From NCBI GenBank assembly GCA_016219875.1, contig JACRJZ010000025.1, positions 32,673 through 96,672 on the forward strand: a stretch of 64,000 bases of DNA. Reading direction: 5' to 3'. The notes under the pieces are model-generated. The model was not told the origin of the DNA. It did not search any database and saw only the letters and a list, made by a program, of their open reading frames with translations. Shown one piece after another: positions 1-8,617 of this stretch (positions are counted from its first letter, which is position 1; every line of letters begins with the position of its first letter). The translations under genes were made by a program, and so were the position numbers. This DNA comes from Verrucomicrobiota bacterium. Its GTDB lineage: Bacteria > Verrucomicrobiota > Verrucomicrobiia > Limisphaerales > JACRJZ01.

Positions 1-1
1 A

Positions 2-1708
2 CTGGTCATCGCGAACAGCCTTTTGCTGCTGTTCATCTGCTGGGAACTGGTCGGCTTCGCGTCGTACATCCTCATCGGATTCTGGTATCAAAAACCCAGC
101 GCAGCGGCGGCGGCGAAAAAGGCGTTCATCACCACGCGCATCGGCGACATCGGGCTCTTCCTCGGAATGCTGTGGCTCTACAAGGAAACCGGCACGCTGC
201 TGTTCTACGACAACGGGCAAGGCTGCCTGGAACAATCGGCGCTAACGAAGCTGGTGGGGCAGACCATCGGCGGCGGCATGGCGGTGAGCACAGCGATCTC
301 GCTGCTGATCTTCTGCGGGGCCATCGGCAAATCCGGCCAGGTGCCGCTGCACGTCTGGCTGCCGGACGCGATGGAAGGTCCGACACCCGTGAGTGCGCTC
401 ATCCACGCGGCGACAATGGTGGCAGCGGGGGTGTTCCTCGTGGCGCGGATGTTTCCGCTCATGAGTACGGGACCGACGATGGAGACAGGCGGGACGCCTG
501 TCCCACTCACAACGGCACTCGCCGTCGTCACGTGGCTCGGCGCCATCACCTCCACCTTCGCCGCGCTGATCGCCGTCGCACAGACGGACATCAAACGCAT
601 CTTGGCCTACTCCACCGTGTCGCAACTCGGCTTCATGTTCGTGGGCCTCGGCGTGGGCGGAGTGGCGGTGGGGATGTTTCATCTCATCACCCACGCGTTC
701 TTCAAGGCGCTCCTGTTCCTCGGTGCCGGCTCGGTGATTCACGGCTGCCACGAGGAACAGGACATTCGGCGCATGGGCGGCTTGCGGAAGTTCATGCCGG
801 TGACGTTCGCAACGTACGCCGTTGGCATGATGGCGCTGTCGGGCTTCCCGCTGCTGTTCTCCGGGTTCTGGAGCAAGGACGATATTCTCCACAGCGCGTG
901 GCAATGGCCGGTGTCCAAAGGGCCGTTCGTGCTGGCGGCGTTCGGCGCTTTGCTCACGGCGTTCTACATGACGCGGCAGATGTGCTACGTGTTTTTCGGT
1001 GAAAGTAGGACAGGCTTCCAGCCTATCCCGGCAGAGCATGGCAACGACCGGGTGGGACAGCCTGGAAGCCTGTCCTACGTTACGCCGCACGAAAGCCCGC
1101 CCGTGATGACCCTCCCGCTAGTGATCCTCGCCGTGTTCGCGGTGCTGCTGGGATTCCTTGGCACGCCGGCATGGCCGTGGTTCCAGAGTTTCCTGAATGG
1201 CGAGAACGCGCACTTCGGACTGGCTCACCTGAGCCACGCGCTGCCGACAATGCTCCTGTCCACCTTGATCGCGGCGGTTGGCGTAGGCTTGGGGTGGCGG
1301 CTCTACGGCGCGAAGCCAATCGAGAGCGCGGAGCAACGCGACATCCTTCAGGAGAAACAGCCCACGCTCTTCCGCTGGCTGCGCGACAAGTTCTACGTGG
1401 ATGAACTGTATGAACGCACCGTCATCGCCCTGAATGCCGATTGGGCCAGGCTCTGCGACTTTTTCGACCGCTGGGTCTGGGGTGGAGCCGTGAAACTGGT
1501 TTCACTCGCCGCGCAAGGTTTCTCCGACTTGAGCAAACTTCTCGACGAGTTCGTAGTGAATGGCGGCTTCGATGCAAGCTGCCGTCGCGTCACCGGCGGC
1601 GGGAAACTCATGTCGGCCTTGCAGGATGGGCAGGTGCAAAATTACCTGCGGGCGGTCGCGCTCGCGGTGGTCGCGCTGGTGCTGGCGCTGTTGTGGGGAT
1701 GCAAATGA
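2..1708 (+). CDS. nuoL: NADH-quinone oxidoreductase subunit L (NuoL), 5' partial
   Basis: Distal proton-pumping membrane subunit of respiratory complex I. The reading frame is open from base 2, so the first ~130 residues lie outside the window. The visible part begins just before the conserved TM5 glutamate in CWELVGFASY. The TM7 lysine lies in GAIGKSGQVPLHVWLPDA and the TM8 histidine in ALIHAATMV. The C-terminal lateral helix and last TM segment are present. The protein is long: extrapolated to roughly 690 aa against ~610 usual. The extra length sits in two loops made of palindromic repeat DNA (482-509 and 1005-1078) and in the lateral helix after DELYE. It is followed immediately by nuoM, whose ATG overlaps this stop codon (ATGA). 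Identity is certain; the consequence of the extra length is inference. Confidence 0.96.
   Translation: MVIANSLLLLFICWELVGFASYILIGFWYQKPSAAAAAKKAFITTRIGDIGLFLGMLWLYKETGTLLFYDNGQGCLEQSALTKLVGQTIGGGMAVSTAISLLIFCGAIGKSGQVPLHVWLPDAMEGPTPVSALIHAATMVAAGVFLVARMFPLMSTGPTMETGGTPVPLTTALAVVTWLGAITSTFAALIAVAQTDIKRILAYSTVSQLGFMFVGLGVGGVAVGMFHLITHAFFKALLFLGAGSVIHGCHEEQDIRRMGGLRKFMPVTFATYAVGMMALSGFPLLFSGFWSKDDILHSAWQWPVSKGPFVLAAFGALLTAFYMTRQMCYVFFGESRTGFQPIPAEHGNDRVGQPGSLSYVTPHESPPVMTLPLVILAVFAVLLGFLGTPAWPWFQSFLNGENAHFGLAHLSHALPTMLLSTLIAAVGVGLGWRLYGAKPIESAEQRDILQEKQPTLFRWLRDKFYVDELYERTVIALNADWARLCDFFDRWVWGGAVKLVSLAAQGFSDLSKLLDEFVVNGGFDASCRRVTGGGKLMSALQDGQVQNYLRAVALAVVALVLALLWGCK
1005..1078. repeat. GTAGGACAGGC inverted repeat inside nuoL
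   Basis: Arms GTAGGACAGGCTTCCAGCC and GGAAGCCTGTCCTAC enclose a ~24-bp centre. It is read in frame as an extra loop in NuoL. A single related hairpin (GACAGGCGGGACGCCTGTC, 484-502) also lies in the gene. Confidence 0.82.
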
Positions 1709-3249
1709 CAACCGCGCCACTCCTCACTCTTCTCTCGTTGACTCCGCTCGTCGGGGGGTTGGTGGTTTTGTTCACTCGCAAGGAAGCGGCGCGCAAAGCG
1801 GCTCTGGGCTTCAGTGGATTGGCTTTGTTTGAGGCACTACACCTGTTGCTGCGCTTCAATTCAGCGACACCGCAAATGCAGTTCGAAGAAGAACACGCCT
1901 GGATTCCCGCGCTTCAAGTTCATTACCACTTGGGCATCGATGGCCTGGGCCTGCTTATGGTCCTGCTCTCCGCACTGGTGGTGCCGATGGCGCAACTGCT
2001 CTCGTCGCGAAGCGTGGAGCGCCCCCACGTCTTCCACGCGCTGGTGTTGTTTCTCCAAGCGGGCCTGTTCGGCACATTCACGGCGTTGAACTTTTTCCAC
2101 TGGTTCATCTTTTGGGAACTCAGCCTCATCCCGGCCTACTTCCTCATCAAACTCTGGGGCGGCCCACAGCGAGTGGCGGCGGCGACGCAGTTCTTCCTCT
2201 ACACGCTCGTCGGCAGCGTGGCGATGCTGGTGGCGTTTCAGGCGATTTACCTCGCGACCGACAGCTTTGACTTCCAAGTGTTGGCCAAGATCGGATCCAG
2301 CGGCGAACTCGCGGCGAAACTAGGCCAACTCCATCTCGGCGGGATCACAGGGCATAGCCTCGTGATGCTGGTGTTCGCTGGCGTGCTGCTCGGTTTCGCG
2401 GTGAAGGTGCCGATGATGCCGTTCCACACCTGGCTGCCCAGCGCCTACGCGGAAGCGCCGTCCAGCGTGACGATGCTGCTCACCGGCGCGATGTCGAAGA
2501 TGGGCGTGTACGGCTTGCTGCGGCTCGTGCTGCCGCTGTTCCCGGCGCAGGTGCGCGAATGGCAGACACCGCTGCTCTGGCTCGCCGTCGGCACCATCGT
2601 GCTCTCCGCCTGCGCCGCGTTTGCGCAGAAAGACCTCAAGCGCATGCTCGCTTATTCGTCCGTCAATCATCTCGGTTATTGCCTGCTGGGCATCTTCGCA
2701 GTGGCGGGAGTCACCGGCACCGACGCCCGCTGGTCGCTGGAGAAAGCCGCGGCGTTGAATGGCGTGTTGCTCCAGATGTTCAACCACGGCATCACGGCGG
2801 CGGCGCTGTTCGGCTTCGTGGCCCTGATCGAGCAGCGCAGCGGCGGTCTGTGCGGACTCGACGATTTTGGCGGGCTGCGCAATGCCGCGCCCGTGCTCAC
2901 GGGGCTGGTGGGTATTGCGCTCTTCGCCTCCATCGGCCTGCCAGGGCTGAGCGGCTTCGTGGGTGAATTCCTGATTTTCAAAGGCGCATTCGCGCTCGTG
3001 CCGTGGGCGGCGGCACTGTCGGCGCTGGGGTTGCTGATGACGGCGGTTTTCTTGCTGACGTTGGTTCAGCGCGTCTTCCACGGCCCGCTGAACGAGCGCT
3101 GGAGCGGCTTCGCCGACCTGACCTGGCCGGAGCGGCTGATGGTGACGCCAGCGCTGGGGTTGATGTTCCTGCTGGGAATTTGGCCGCAGTTGGTGATCAG
3201 CTTCATCAACACGGGTTCCGTTCAGGCCGTCGCCTGGCTAGCGAGATGA
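1705..3249 (+). CDS. nuoM: NADH-quinone oxidoreductase subunit M, first copy (NuoM1)
   Basis: Antiporter-like proton-pumping subunit of complex I, 514 aa, about 14 TM segments. Conserved residues are in place: TM5 glutamate in FFHWFIFWELSLIP, TM7 lysine in AVKVPMMPFHTWLPSAY, TM8 lysine in GAMSKMGVYGLLR, and the TM12 glutamate in GFVGEFLIF. The ATG at 1705 overlaps the nuoL stop (ATGA) and has GGGG a few bases upstream; an ATG at 1699 is an in-frame alternative. In standard complex I operons nuoN would follow directly. Here a 5.3-kb accessory block comes first, and then a second nuoM. Confidence 0.96.
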   Translation: MTTAPLLTLLSLTPLVGGLVVLFTRKEAARKAALGFSGLALFEALHLLLRFNSATPQMQFEEEHAWIPALQVHYHLGIDGLGLLMVLLSALVVPMAQLLSSRSVERPHVFHALVLFLQAGLFGTFTALNFFHWFIFWELSLIPAYFLIKLWGGPQRVAAATQFFLYTLVGSVAMLVAFQAIYLATDSFDFQVLAKIGSSGELAAKLGQLHLGGITGHSLVMLVFAGVLLGFAVKVPMMPFHTWLPSAYAEAPSSVTMLLTGAMSKMGVYGLLRLVLPLFPAQVREWQTPLLWLAVGTIVLSACAAFAQKDLKRMLAYSSVNHLGYCLLGIFAVAGVTGTDARWSLEKAAALNGVLLQMFNHGITAAALFGFVALIEQRSGGLCGLDDFGGLRNAAPVLTGLVGIALFASIGLPGLSGFVGEFLIFKGAFALVPWAAALSALGLLMTAVFLLTLVQRVFHGPLNERWSGFADLTWPERLMVTPALGLMFLLGIWPQLVISFINTGSVQAVAWLAR

Positions 3250-3355
3250 AATTACGCATCGACGCTGCGATCGGCCAACCCGGTTGGCGGGCGGTTTCGC
3301 AGCCTGCAACTGGAGGCTTGGCGCGACAGGAAGACAGCGTTAACTTTGGTTCGCT

Positions 3356-3715
3356 ATGGGCCTGACAAATCAGAAACTCATTGTGAAGGAAAGCCACCGC
3401 GCCCGCCGCAAAGCAACGGTCAATTTCCTCATCGACTCCGGCGCGGTATATAGCTTGGTGCCGACCCCAACCCTCCGAAGGCTGGGAGTCCGCCCCCATC
3501 GCAAGGTCGATTTCGCGCTGGCGGATGGCACGACCATCACGCGCAAGGTGGGTGATGCCTACTTCGAGTTTCAAGGCGAGGGCGGCGCGGCTCCTGTGAT
3601 CTTCGGCGAGAAAGGAGATGAACCGTTGCTCGGAGCGACCACGTTGGAGAGCATCGGCTTGGTCCTCGATCCGTTTCAACGGCGGCTCATCCCGATGCGA
3701 AGACTGCTCGTGTAA
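3356..3715 (+). CDS. Clan AA (retropepsin-like) aspartic protease family protein
   Basis: Predicted small cytoplasmic single-domain aspartic protease-like protein, 119 aa. The active-site-like motif is FLIDSGAVYSLVP, a variant (DSGA) of the D-T/S-G triad. It is followed by a flap-type segment (ALADGTTITRKVG) and the typical late motif LLGATTLESIGLVLDP. Length fits single-domain bacterial retropepsin-like proteins, which would dimerise to build one active site. It sits 106 bp after nuoM1 on the same strand and converges with the recQ-like gene. Nothing links it to complex I. No substrate can be inferred. Confidence 0.72.
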   Translation: MGLTNQKLIVKESHRARRKATVNFLIDSGAVYSLVPTPTLRRLGVRPHRKVDFALADGTTITRKVGDAYFEFQGEGGAAPVIFGEKGDEPLLGATTLESIGLVLDPFQRRLIPMRRLLV

Positions 3716-3765
3716 GTGTGGCCTCGGGGCGCTTGCTCGCCGCGTGGAAAGCCGGTGCGGGCGCT

Positions 3766-6618
3766 TCAGTCATTCGGCTTGCGCTCACAGCAGCGCCGGT
3801 AGAGCCGAAGCAGATGGAGTTCGTCGTAGCCAATCGCGCCGGAGAGGCACTCGTGAACAGGCGCGAGGCGGTCCAGGCCCAACCGGTCGAACGCGGCCAG
3901 CACCCGCAAGCGGTCGGCTTCGGACAAACGTGACAAGGCCAGCACGCGCTGCGGGTCGAGTTGCCCGCCAGCTTCGTGGAACTGGGCGAGGTTCTGGATC
4001 ACCGTTTCCCGCTTGCTGTCGTATCGCTCGGCGATGGCTTCGACAGTTTGCCCAGCCATGAACAGTTCGCCGATTTCATGGAAGCGTCGCCGCACTCCAG
4101 GACGCACGATGAGAGCTGGCGCGGCGCGGCCCGGCGGTGGCCTCGGCGTGAGGCCGCGCGCCTGACAGTGCTCGCGGATGACTTGAAGAAACGCCGCCCC
4201 GTAATTGGCCAGCTTGACCTCGCCGACACCGTTGATGGCGAGGAACTGCGTTTCGTCCTGTGGGAAGAACGTGGCCATCTCCGTCAGCGCCCGGTCGGAA
4301 AAGATCACATAGGCCGGCACGCTGGCTTGGGCCGCGAGTTCTTTGCGCAGTTCGCGGAGACGCTCGAAAAGCTCGGCGTCGTGCTTTGCAGAAACGGTCG
4401 GCGAAGCCGCGGCGAGCGCCTGCCCCACGGCCACCAGGACCTTCTCGCCTTTGATGACTTTCCAGCCTTTGTCCGTGATGCGCAGTCCACCGAATTGGAG
4501 GTCTTGTTCCACCAAGTCTTGATGGATGAACTCCCGCGCGAGTTCTCGCCACGCCTCCGTCGAGTGATCTTTCCCGATTCCGCAGGTCGTGAGCCGGTCG
4601 TGCCCGCGTGACAGCACCCGCTCCGCGCGCGAGCCGCGCAACACGGCGATGATGTGGTTCGGCCCGAACATCTCGCCCGTGCGCTTGACGCAGGAAAGGA
4701 ACTTTTGTGCTTCAGTGGTCACGTCCTTCTTTTCGCCCAGGTCCGGCGGCTGAACGCAGTTGTCGCAATGGCCGCACGGCTGGTCCAGCGTTTCGGCGAA
4801 GTAAGCCAGCAGTGGGATGCGGCGGCAGTCGCGCGCCTCGGCGTAGCGAAGGAGCGCTTCGAGGCGAGCCTGTCGTCCGGGCCGCTCGGAGGCCGCGCCC
4901 TCGTCAATGAAATGCCGGTGGACCACGGCGTCCGCGCGGCTATAGAGGAGCAGACAATCGGCGGGCAGCCCGTCGCGTCCGGCACGGCCGATTTCCTGAT
5001 AGTAGCTCTCCACGTCCTTCGGCAAGTGGTAGTGGACGACGAAGCGGACGTTCGACTTGTTGATGCCCATGCCAAACGCGACCGTCGCCACCATCAGCGG
5101 CACCTCGTCGTGACTGAACCGTTCCTGGTTCCGCCGCCGCACGTCGGCGTCGAGCGCGGCGTGATACGGAAGAGCGAGCCAGCCGTTGGCGTTCAGGCTG
5201 GCGGCGACTTCCTCGGTCTGTTTGCGCGTGCCGCAATAGACGATGCCCGACTGGCCGCGATGTTTCTCCAGGAACGCGAGCAGTTGCGCCAGGCCATCCT
5301 TCCGCGGCTGGACGCCGAGGAACAAGTTCCGCCGGTTGAAGCTGGCGACGAATTCGCCCTCCGCCGGAATGTTCAACAAACGTCGGATATCCTCACGCAC
5401 GCGCGGCGTGGCCGTGGCCGTAAGCGCGAGGCAAACGGCTTGCGGAAAGCGGCGGCGCACTTCCTGAAGCTGGCGATACTCGGGGCGAAAATCGTGGCCC
5501 CACTCGGAAATACAATGGGCCTCGTCAATCGCGATGCAGGCCAACCGGCTTTGTTGGAGCAGAAGAAGGATTTCGGGTCGCAGCAGCGTTTCGGGGGCGA
5601 CGTAGAGAATGCGCGTGGCCCCGTGGCGAATGCGGCTGGTGATGGCCGTGTATTCGTGGAGCGGCATCGTGCAGTTCAGAAACGCAGCGGGCACTTCCAA
5701 CTCGCGGAGCTGGCTCACTTGGTCCTGCATCAGCGCGATCAGCGGCGACACCACCACGGTCAGGCCGTCGTGGAGCAACGCGGGCAGTTGATAGCAGAGC
5801 GACTTGCCGCCGCCAGTCGGCATCACGACGAGCGTGTCGTCGTGCCGCAGGACACGCGCGATCACGTCGGCCTGAACCGGGAGGAAGTCGGAGAATCCGA
5901 AGGTCTGCTTCAGCACTTGGCGGGCTTGCTGGAATTGGTCGGGCTGGGCAGCGGCAACCTTTTGTTGCACCTGCAACAAAAGGTTGCGCGGCGACTCTTG
6001 CGGTTCAAGGAACCAACCGGACAACTGCACGAAGCAGCGCAGTTCCTCGTCGGGCTTGTCCTTGGACCGCCACCAGTGCGCCAAGGAAACGCGCAGCAGC
6101 GTGCCAGCAGGAATCACTTCCAGCGGCTCCTGAAAGCCGACGAACGTGAGCGTGCGCCCGCCGCTGGGCGTCGGGTAGCGGTAGCGGATGCGTTTGCCTT
6201 CATAATCGAGTCGAAGCGGTTGGTCGGGCTTCCAGAACATCGTGCTGCGATGCGGCAAGCCGGTGCGCTCCGCGATGTAGAGGCCGCCGGAGTCAGTGGC
6301 CTGCGCCAAACCGTCGAAGAGTTTCTCCGGCCCGCCCGTCACGGGAGGCATGTAGCGGTGAATGACCTGCTCCAAGTTCTCCGAGCGTTTCACGCGGCGG
6401 GCGTGGAGGACGATGATGTTCTCGACATGCGGCGGGATGATGTGTTCGTCAGGAGCAGACTCGATCTCCCAGACCTCGCCGACCTCGTACTCCAGACCAG
6501 CCCGCTCGTTCGTAGCGGCATCGTGAGCGACCAGCCTGACGCTGTGCCCTTCCTCCGTGATCCCACCCACGCAGGCCCCGCCACCCCGGCGCGTCTTGGC
6601 GACGATGAGAATCTTCAT
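3766..6618 (-). CDS. RecQ-family ATP-dependent DNA helicase with extra N-terminal domain
   Basis: 3'-5' DNA helicase, 950 aa, against ~600 for E. coli RecQ. Residues 1-~205 are a non-helicase domain starting MKILIVAKTR with a GACVGGI motif. It resembles domains annotated as 'dual OB' (recalled from memory, not searched). The RecQ core follows: Walker A PTGGGKS near 267, DEAH near 365, ALTATATP near 398, and the arginine-finger motif QEIGRAGRDG near 541. Zinc cysteines are at about 598, 615, 618 and 621 (CGHCDNC). An RQC-like winged helix comes next, then an HRDC domain (~750-820) and a C-terminal HTH (GQTVEAIAERY). Its ATG overlaps the stop of the upstream DUF488 gene, so it is the last gene of a three-gene operon. 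It could act in repair or in phage defence; the sequence does not decide. Confidence 0.93.
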   Translation of the reverse strand: MKILIVAKTRRGGGACVGGITEEGHSVRLVAHDAATNERAGLEYEVGEVWEIESAPDEHIIPPHVENIIVLHARRVKRSENLEQVIHRYMPPVTGGPEKLFDGLAQATDSGGLYIAERTGLPHRSTMFWKPDQPLRLDYEGKRIRYRYPTPSGGRTLTFVGFQEPLEVIPAGTLLRVSLAHWWRSKDKPDEELRCFVQLSGWFLEPQESPRNLLLQVQQKVAAAQPDQFQQARQVLKQTFGFSDFLPVQADVIARVLRHDDTLVVMPTGGGKSLCYQLPALLHDGLTVVVSPLIALMQDQVSQLRELEVPAAFLNCTMPLHEYTAITSRIRHGATRILYVAPETLLRPEILLLLQQSRLACIAIDEAHCISEWGHDFRPEYRQLQEVRRRFPQAVCLALTATATPRVREDIRRLLNIPAEGEFVASFNRRNLFLGVQPRKDGLAQLLAFLEKHRGQSGIVYCGTRKQTEEVAASLNANGWLALPYHAALDADVRRRNQERFSHDEVPLMVATVAFGMGINKSNVRFVVHYHLPKDVESYYQEIGRAGRDGLPADCLLLYSRADAVVHRHFIDEGAASERPGRQARLEALLRYAEARDCRRIPLLAYFAETLDQPCGHCDNCVQPPDLGEKKDVTTEAQKFLSCVKRTGEMFGPNHIIAVLRGSRAERVLSRGHDRLTTCGIGKDHSTEAWRELAREFIHQDLVEQDLQFGGLRITDKGWKVIKGEKVLVAVGQALAAASPTVSAKHDAELFERLRELRKELAAQASVPAYVIFSDRALTEMATFFPQDETQFLAINGVGEVKLANYGAAFLQVIREHCQARGLTPRPPPGRAAPALIVRPGVRRRFHEIGELFMAGQTVEAIAERYDSKRETVIQNLAQFHEAGGQLDPQRVLALSRLSEADRLRVLAAFDRLGLDRLAPVHECLSGAIGYDELHLLRLYRRCCERKPND

Positions 6619-7121
6619 TCCGGCCTCAGATGCACGACTTCGACTCCAAGGTCGCGTTGCAGCCGCGCTGCCAGCAGCGAACGGTGACAGGCGGCTGGCT
6701 CGCGCTCCACGCAGAACAGCGCGATGGTCTTGGCCCCGGCGCCCAACTGTTCGACAAACTTCCGGCTGTCGAACACGGCCAGCTTCTCCGCGCTATATCC
6801 GGCGACGAAAACTTCACCGAGGGCCGTGCGCTTGCGCTTCGTTGTCCCTTCGGCTTTGTCCGCGTCCGTTTGGCGCTGGCGCAATTCCGGACTCGGCGCG
6901 AGTTCGCGGAAATGGAAGTAACGGATGCCGAGTTCGGCCAGCCGCTTCTGGAGCCGCGCGCTGTTCACAAAGGCATACTCCGAGCCACGCACACCGCGCC
7001 GCCAGCGGATGTCGCAAAACGTATCCACGCCCGCCCGCTGCAAGGCGGCGAAGTAGCCGGCCTCGGTGAATCCGTAAACACCGATGGTGACGAATTTCAG
7101 CGATGCCGCGGCCTCAGTCAT
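6615..7121 (-). CDS. DUF488 family protein (first copy)
   Basis: 168-aa soluble protein of the DUF488 family, function not established. Family signatures visible: VTIGVYGFTEAGYFAAL at the N-terminus, a DIRWRRGVRGSEYAF segment, and the conserved late motif LFCVEREPAACHRSLLA, whose Cys, Glu and Cys-His-Arg look like an active or metal site. It overlaps the recQ-like start by 4 bp (ATGA) and lies 3 bp after the second DUF488 gene. The three genes are therefore almost certainly co-transcribed. A role on DNA together with the helicase is inferred only from this coupling. Confidence 0.85.
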   Translation of the reverse strand: MTEAAASLKFVTIGVYGFTEAGYFAALQRAGVDTFCDIRWRRGVRGSEYAFVNSARLQKRLAELGIRYFHFRELAPSPELRQRQTDADKAEGTTKRKRTALGEVFVAGYSAEKLAVFDSRKFVEQLGAGAKTIALFCVEREPAACHRSLLAARLQRDLGVEVVHLRPE

Positions 7122-7124
7122 GGT

Positions 7125-7751
7125 TCAGCTTGAGTTGGAACCGCCGCCTTCTTCCAGCGGAGCGTAGCGTTTCCGTGAAGTGAAGGATGATTGCCCGAAC
7201 AAATCCATCTGCCCTTTAGTGAGCCGGTCGATCACCTGCGTCTGCGTGAGCACCTGCCCGTCTTCGTCAATGTGGCTGACCGGCACGCCCGCTGCCGCCA
7301 ACGCCTCGCCGATGAGCTTGCTGCGATGGCATTGTTCGGGCCGGCCCTCGCTGCACATCAAAGCCGCGCGGCGCTGGCTCTGGAAGGCCTTCTTGAGCCG
7401 CTCGATCCCGGCCTGGAAGAACGGCTGCGCGCGGACCTTGTCGTAGTCCACCTTGCCGTCGGTGTGGCAGGCAGGGTCCTTGGGTTGGCCGCCAAGCGTG
7501 TCGCCCATGAAGACGTAGCGAATGCCGGCGCGCTCGACGTGGTGCTGAAGCAGTTCCTTGGAGAACTCCTGCTTGAACTTTGAGTACGGTGCCGTCCGCA
7601 CGTCGATCAGATACTCGATGCGGTTCGCTTTCAGCGCCGCGATGAATTCGTCCAGAGTCCGCGCGCCGTAGCCGATGGTGAAAAGCGGCGGGCGTTCCGC
7701 GGCCAGGCTGGCCGCGCTGGCTTCACCGAACGGTTGATCGCTGGAACTCAT
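7125..7751 (-). CDS. DUF488 family protein (second copy)
   Basis: 208-aa DUF488 protein, first gene of the minus-strand operon ending in the recQ-like gene. It shows [16 protein letters not shown], the [16 protein letters not shown] segment, and [19 protein letters not shown]. The last carries the same Cys/Glu/Cys-His-Arg pattern as the neighbouring paralogue, but the two proteins are clearly diverged. The C-terminus ends in a hydrophilic tail. The ATG at 7751 was chosen because the family signature starts about 20 residues later. The frame stays open upstream to 7985, but that part is low-complexity and overlaps the divergent UPF0175 gene. The 133-bp gap to that gene must hold the operon promoter. 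Confidence 0.85.
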   Translation of the reverse strand: MSSSDQPFGEASAASLAAERPPLFTIGYGARTLDEFIAALKANRIEYLIDVRTAPYSKFKQEFSKELLQHHVERAGIRYVFMGDTLGGQPKDPACHTDGKVDYDKVRAQPFFQAGIERLKKAFQSQRRAALMCSEGRPEQCHRSKLIGEALAAAGVPVSHIDEDGQVLTQTQVIDRLTKGQMDLFGQSSFTSRKRYAPLEEGGGSNSS

Positions 7752-7884
7752 GACACAGCCCTGTTTGTAAGCAAGCCGGATGGAAAATTCAACGCCGGCT
7801 TTTGCCACGACGGGCGCTCCTTCGCGCCCCACAGCGACAGCAGGCTTGCGAGCGGGGCGAGCCGGTGGTAACAACTCGGTTGCC

Positions 7885-8136
7885 ATGTGCCAAATAACTC
7901 TGAACATGCCGGACGAATCGCTACTGGCACTGAAGATGACGCCTGAGCAAGCGGGTGCAGAGTTGCGGCTGGCAGCGGCGGTCAAGCTCTACGAGCTGGG
8001 CCGGCTGTCGTCAGGCGCGGCCGCAGCGCTGGCGGGCGTGCCCAAGCCGATCTTCCTGGGCAAACTGGCCGATTACAGCGTGGACAGTTTCGATATCAGC
8101 CCGGAAGAATTTGCCCAGGAAACCCGCCTTGTCTGA
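7885..8136 (+). CDS. UPF0175 family protein (antitoxin-like)
   Basis: 83-aa protein of the UPF0175 family, which is usually paired with PIN-domain genes and is thought to be a helix-turn-helix antitoxin or regulator. The helical segment [20 protein letters not shown] followed by [17 protein letters not shown] matches the family core. The start ATG at 7885 gives the expected length; an upstream in-frame ATG at 7780 would add 35 non-family residues. The downstream PIN gene starts with a TTG inside the last codons of this gene, so the two are translationally coupled. Confidence 0.78.
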   Translation: MCQITLNMPDESLLALKMTPEQAGAELRLAAAVKLYELGRLSSGAAAALAGVPKPIFLGKLADYSVDSFDISPEEFAQETRLV

Positions 8137-8617
8137 ACTTATCTGCAACACGTCACCGCTTCAGTATCTCCACCAGCTCGGCCGGCTGGAGGTGCTGCGG
8201 TCCCTCGCCGGCGGTGTCACGGTGCCGAGCGCAGTGATGAAGGAATTGGAGAGAGGACGAATCAACGGCGTTGATCTGCCGGAGGTCCGGCGGTTGGGCT
8301 GGTTCAGGATCCAGGATCCGATCTCGCGCCCAGTCCTGCCCTTGATGCGCGCTCTCGACCCGGGCGAAGCCAGCGTCCTCGCGCTCGCTTTGGAGAGGAA
8401 GACAGCCATCGCAGTCCTGGATGACCGCCTGGCTCGTCGGGTCGCCCTCAGACTAAACGTGCGCCTGACCGGCACCCTGGGTATCCTCGTGGACGCGAAA
8501 AAGGCAGGCTTGATTCCTGCCGTCGCCCCGCTGCTGCAGCAACTCCACCAACTGCGTTTTCGAGTCTCAGCCGCGACCCATCTGATGATTCTGCCAGCGG
8601 CCGGGGAAAGTGAGTGA
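8129..8617 (+). CDS. PIN-like (DUF3368) putative toxin ribonuclease
   Basis: 162-aa PIN-fold protein, DUF3368 type, predicted metal-dependent ribonuclease partner of the UPF0175 protein. Family-type segments visible are ICNTSPLQYLHQLGRLEVL, VTVPSAVMKELERG, LDPGEASVLALAL and AVLDDRLARRVA. The usual first acidic residue (D-x-S/T-P) is replaced by Asn in CNTSP, so catalytic competence is uncertain. The start is taken as TTG at 8129, overlapping the upstream stop codon. Its own stop overlaps the GTG start of nuoM2. A toxin-antitoxin role is inferred from the pairing. Confidence 0.75.
   Translation: MSELICNTSPLQYLHQLGRLEVLRSLAGGVTVPSAVMKELERGRINGVDLPEVRRLGWFRIQDPISRPVLPLMRALDPGEASVLALALERKTAIAVLDDRLARRVALRLNVRLTGTLGILVDAKKAGLIPAVAPLLQQLHQLRFRVSAATHLMILPAAGESE

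Noticed and set aside
1441..1698. Upstream extension of nuoM1
   Set aside because: The frame is open but overlaps the nuoL C-terminus and lacks membrane-protein character; the ATG at 1705 with a Shine-Dalgarno match is preferred.
4654..6687. Plus-strand open frame opposite the recQ-like gene
   Set aside because: Shadow of the helicase gene; no recognisable domain and biased composition.
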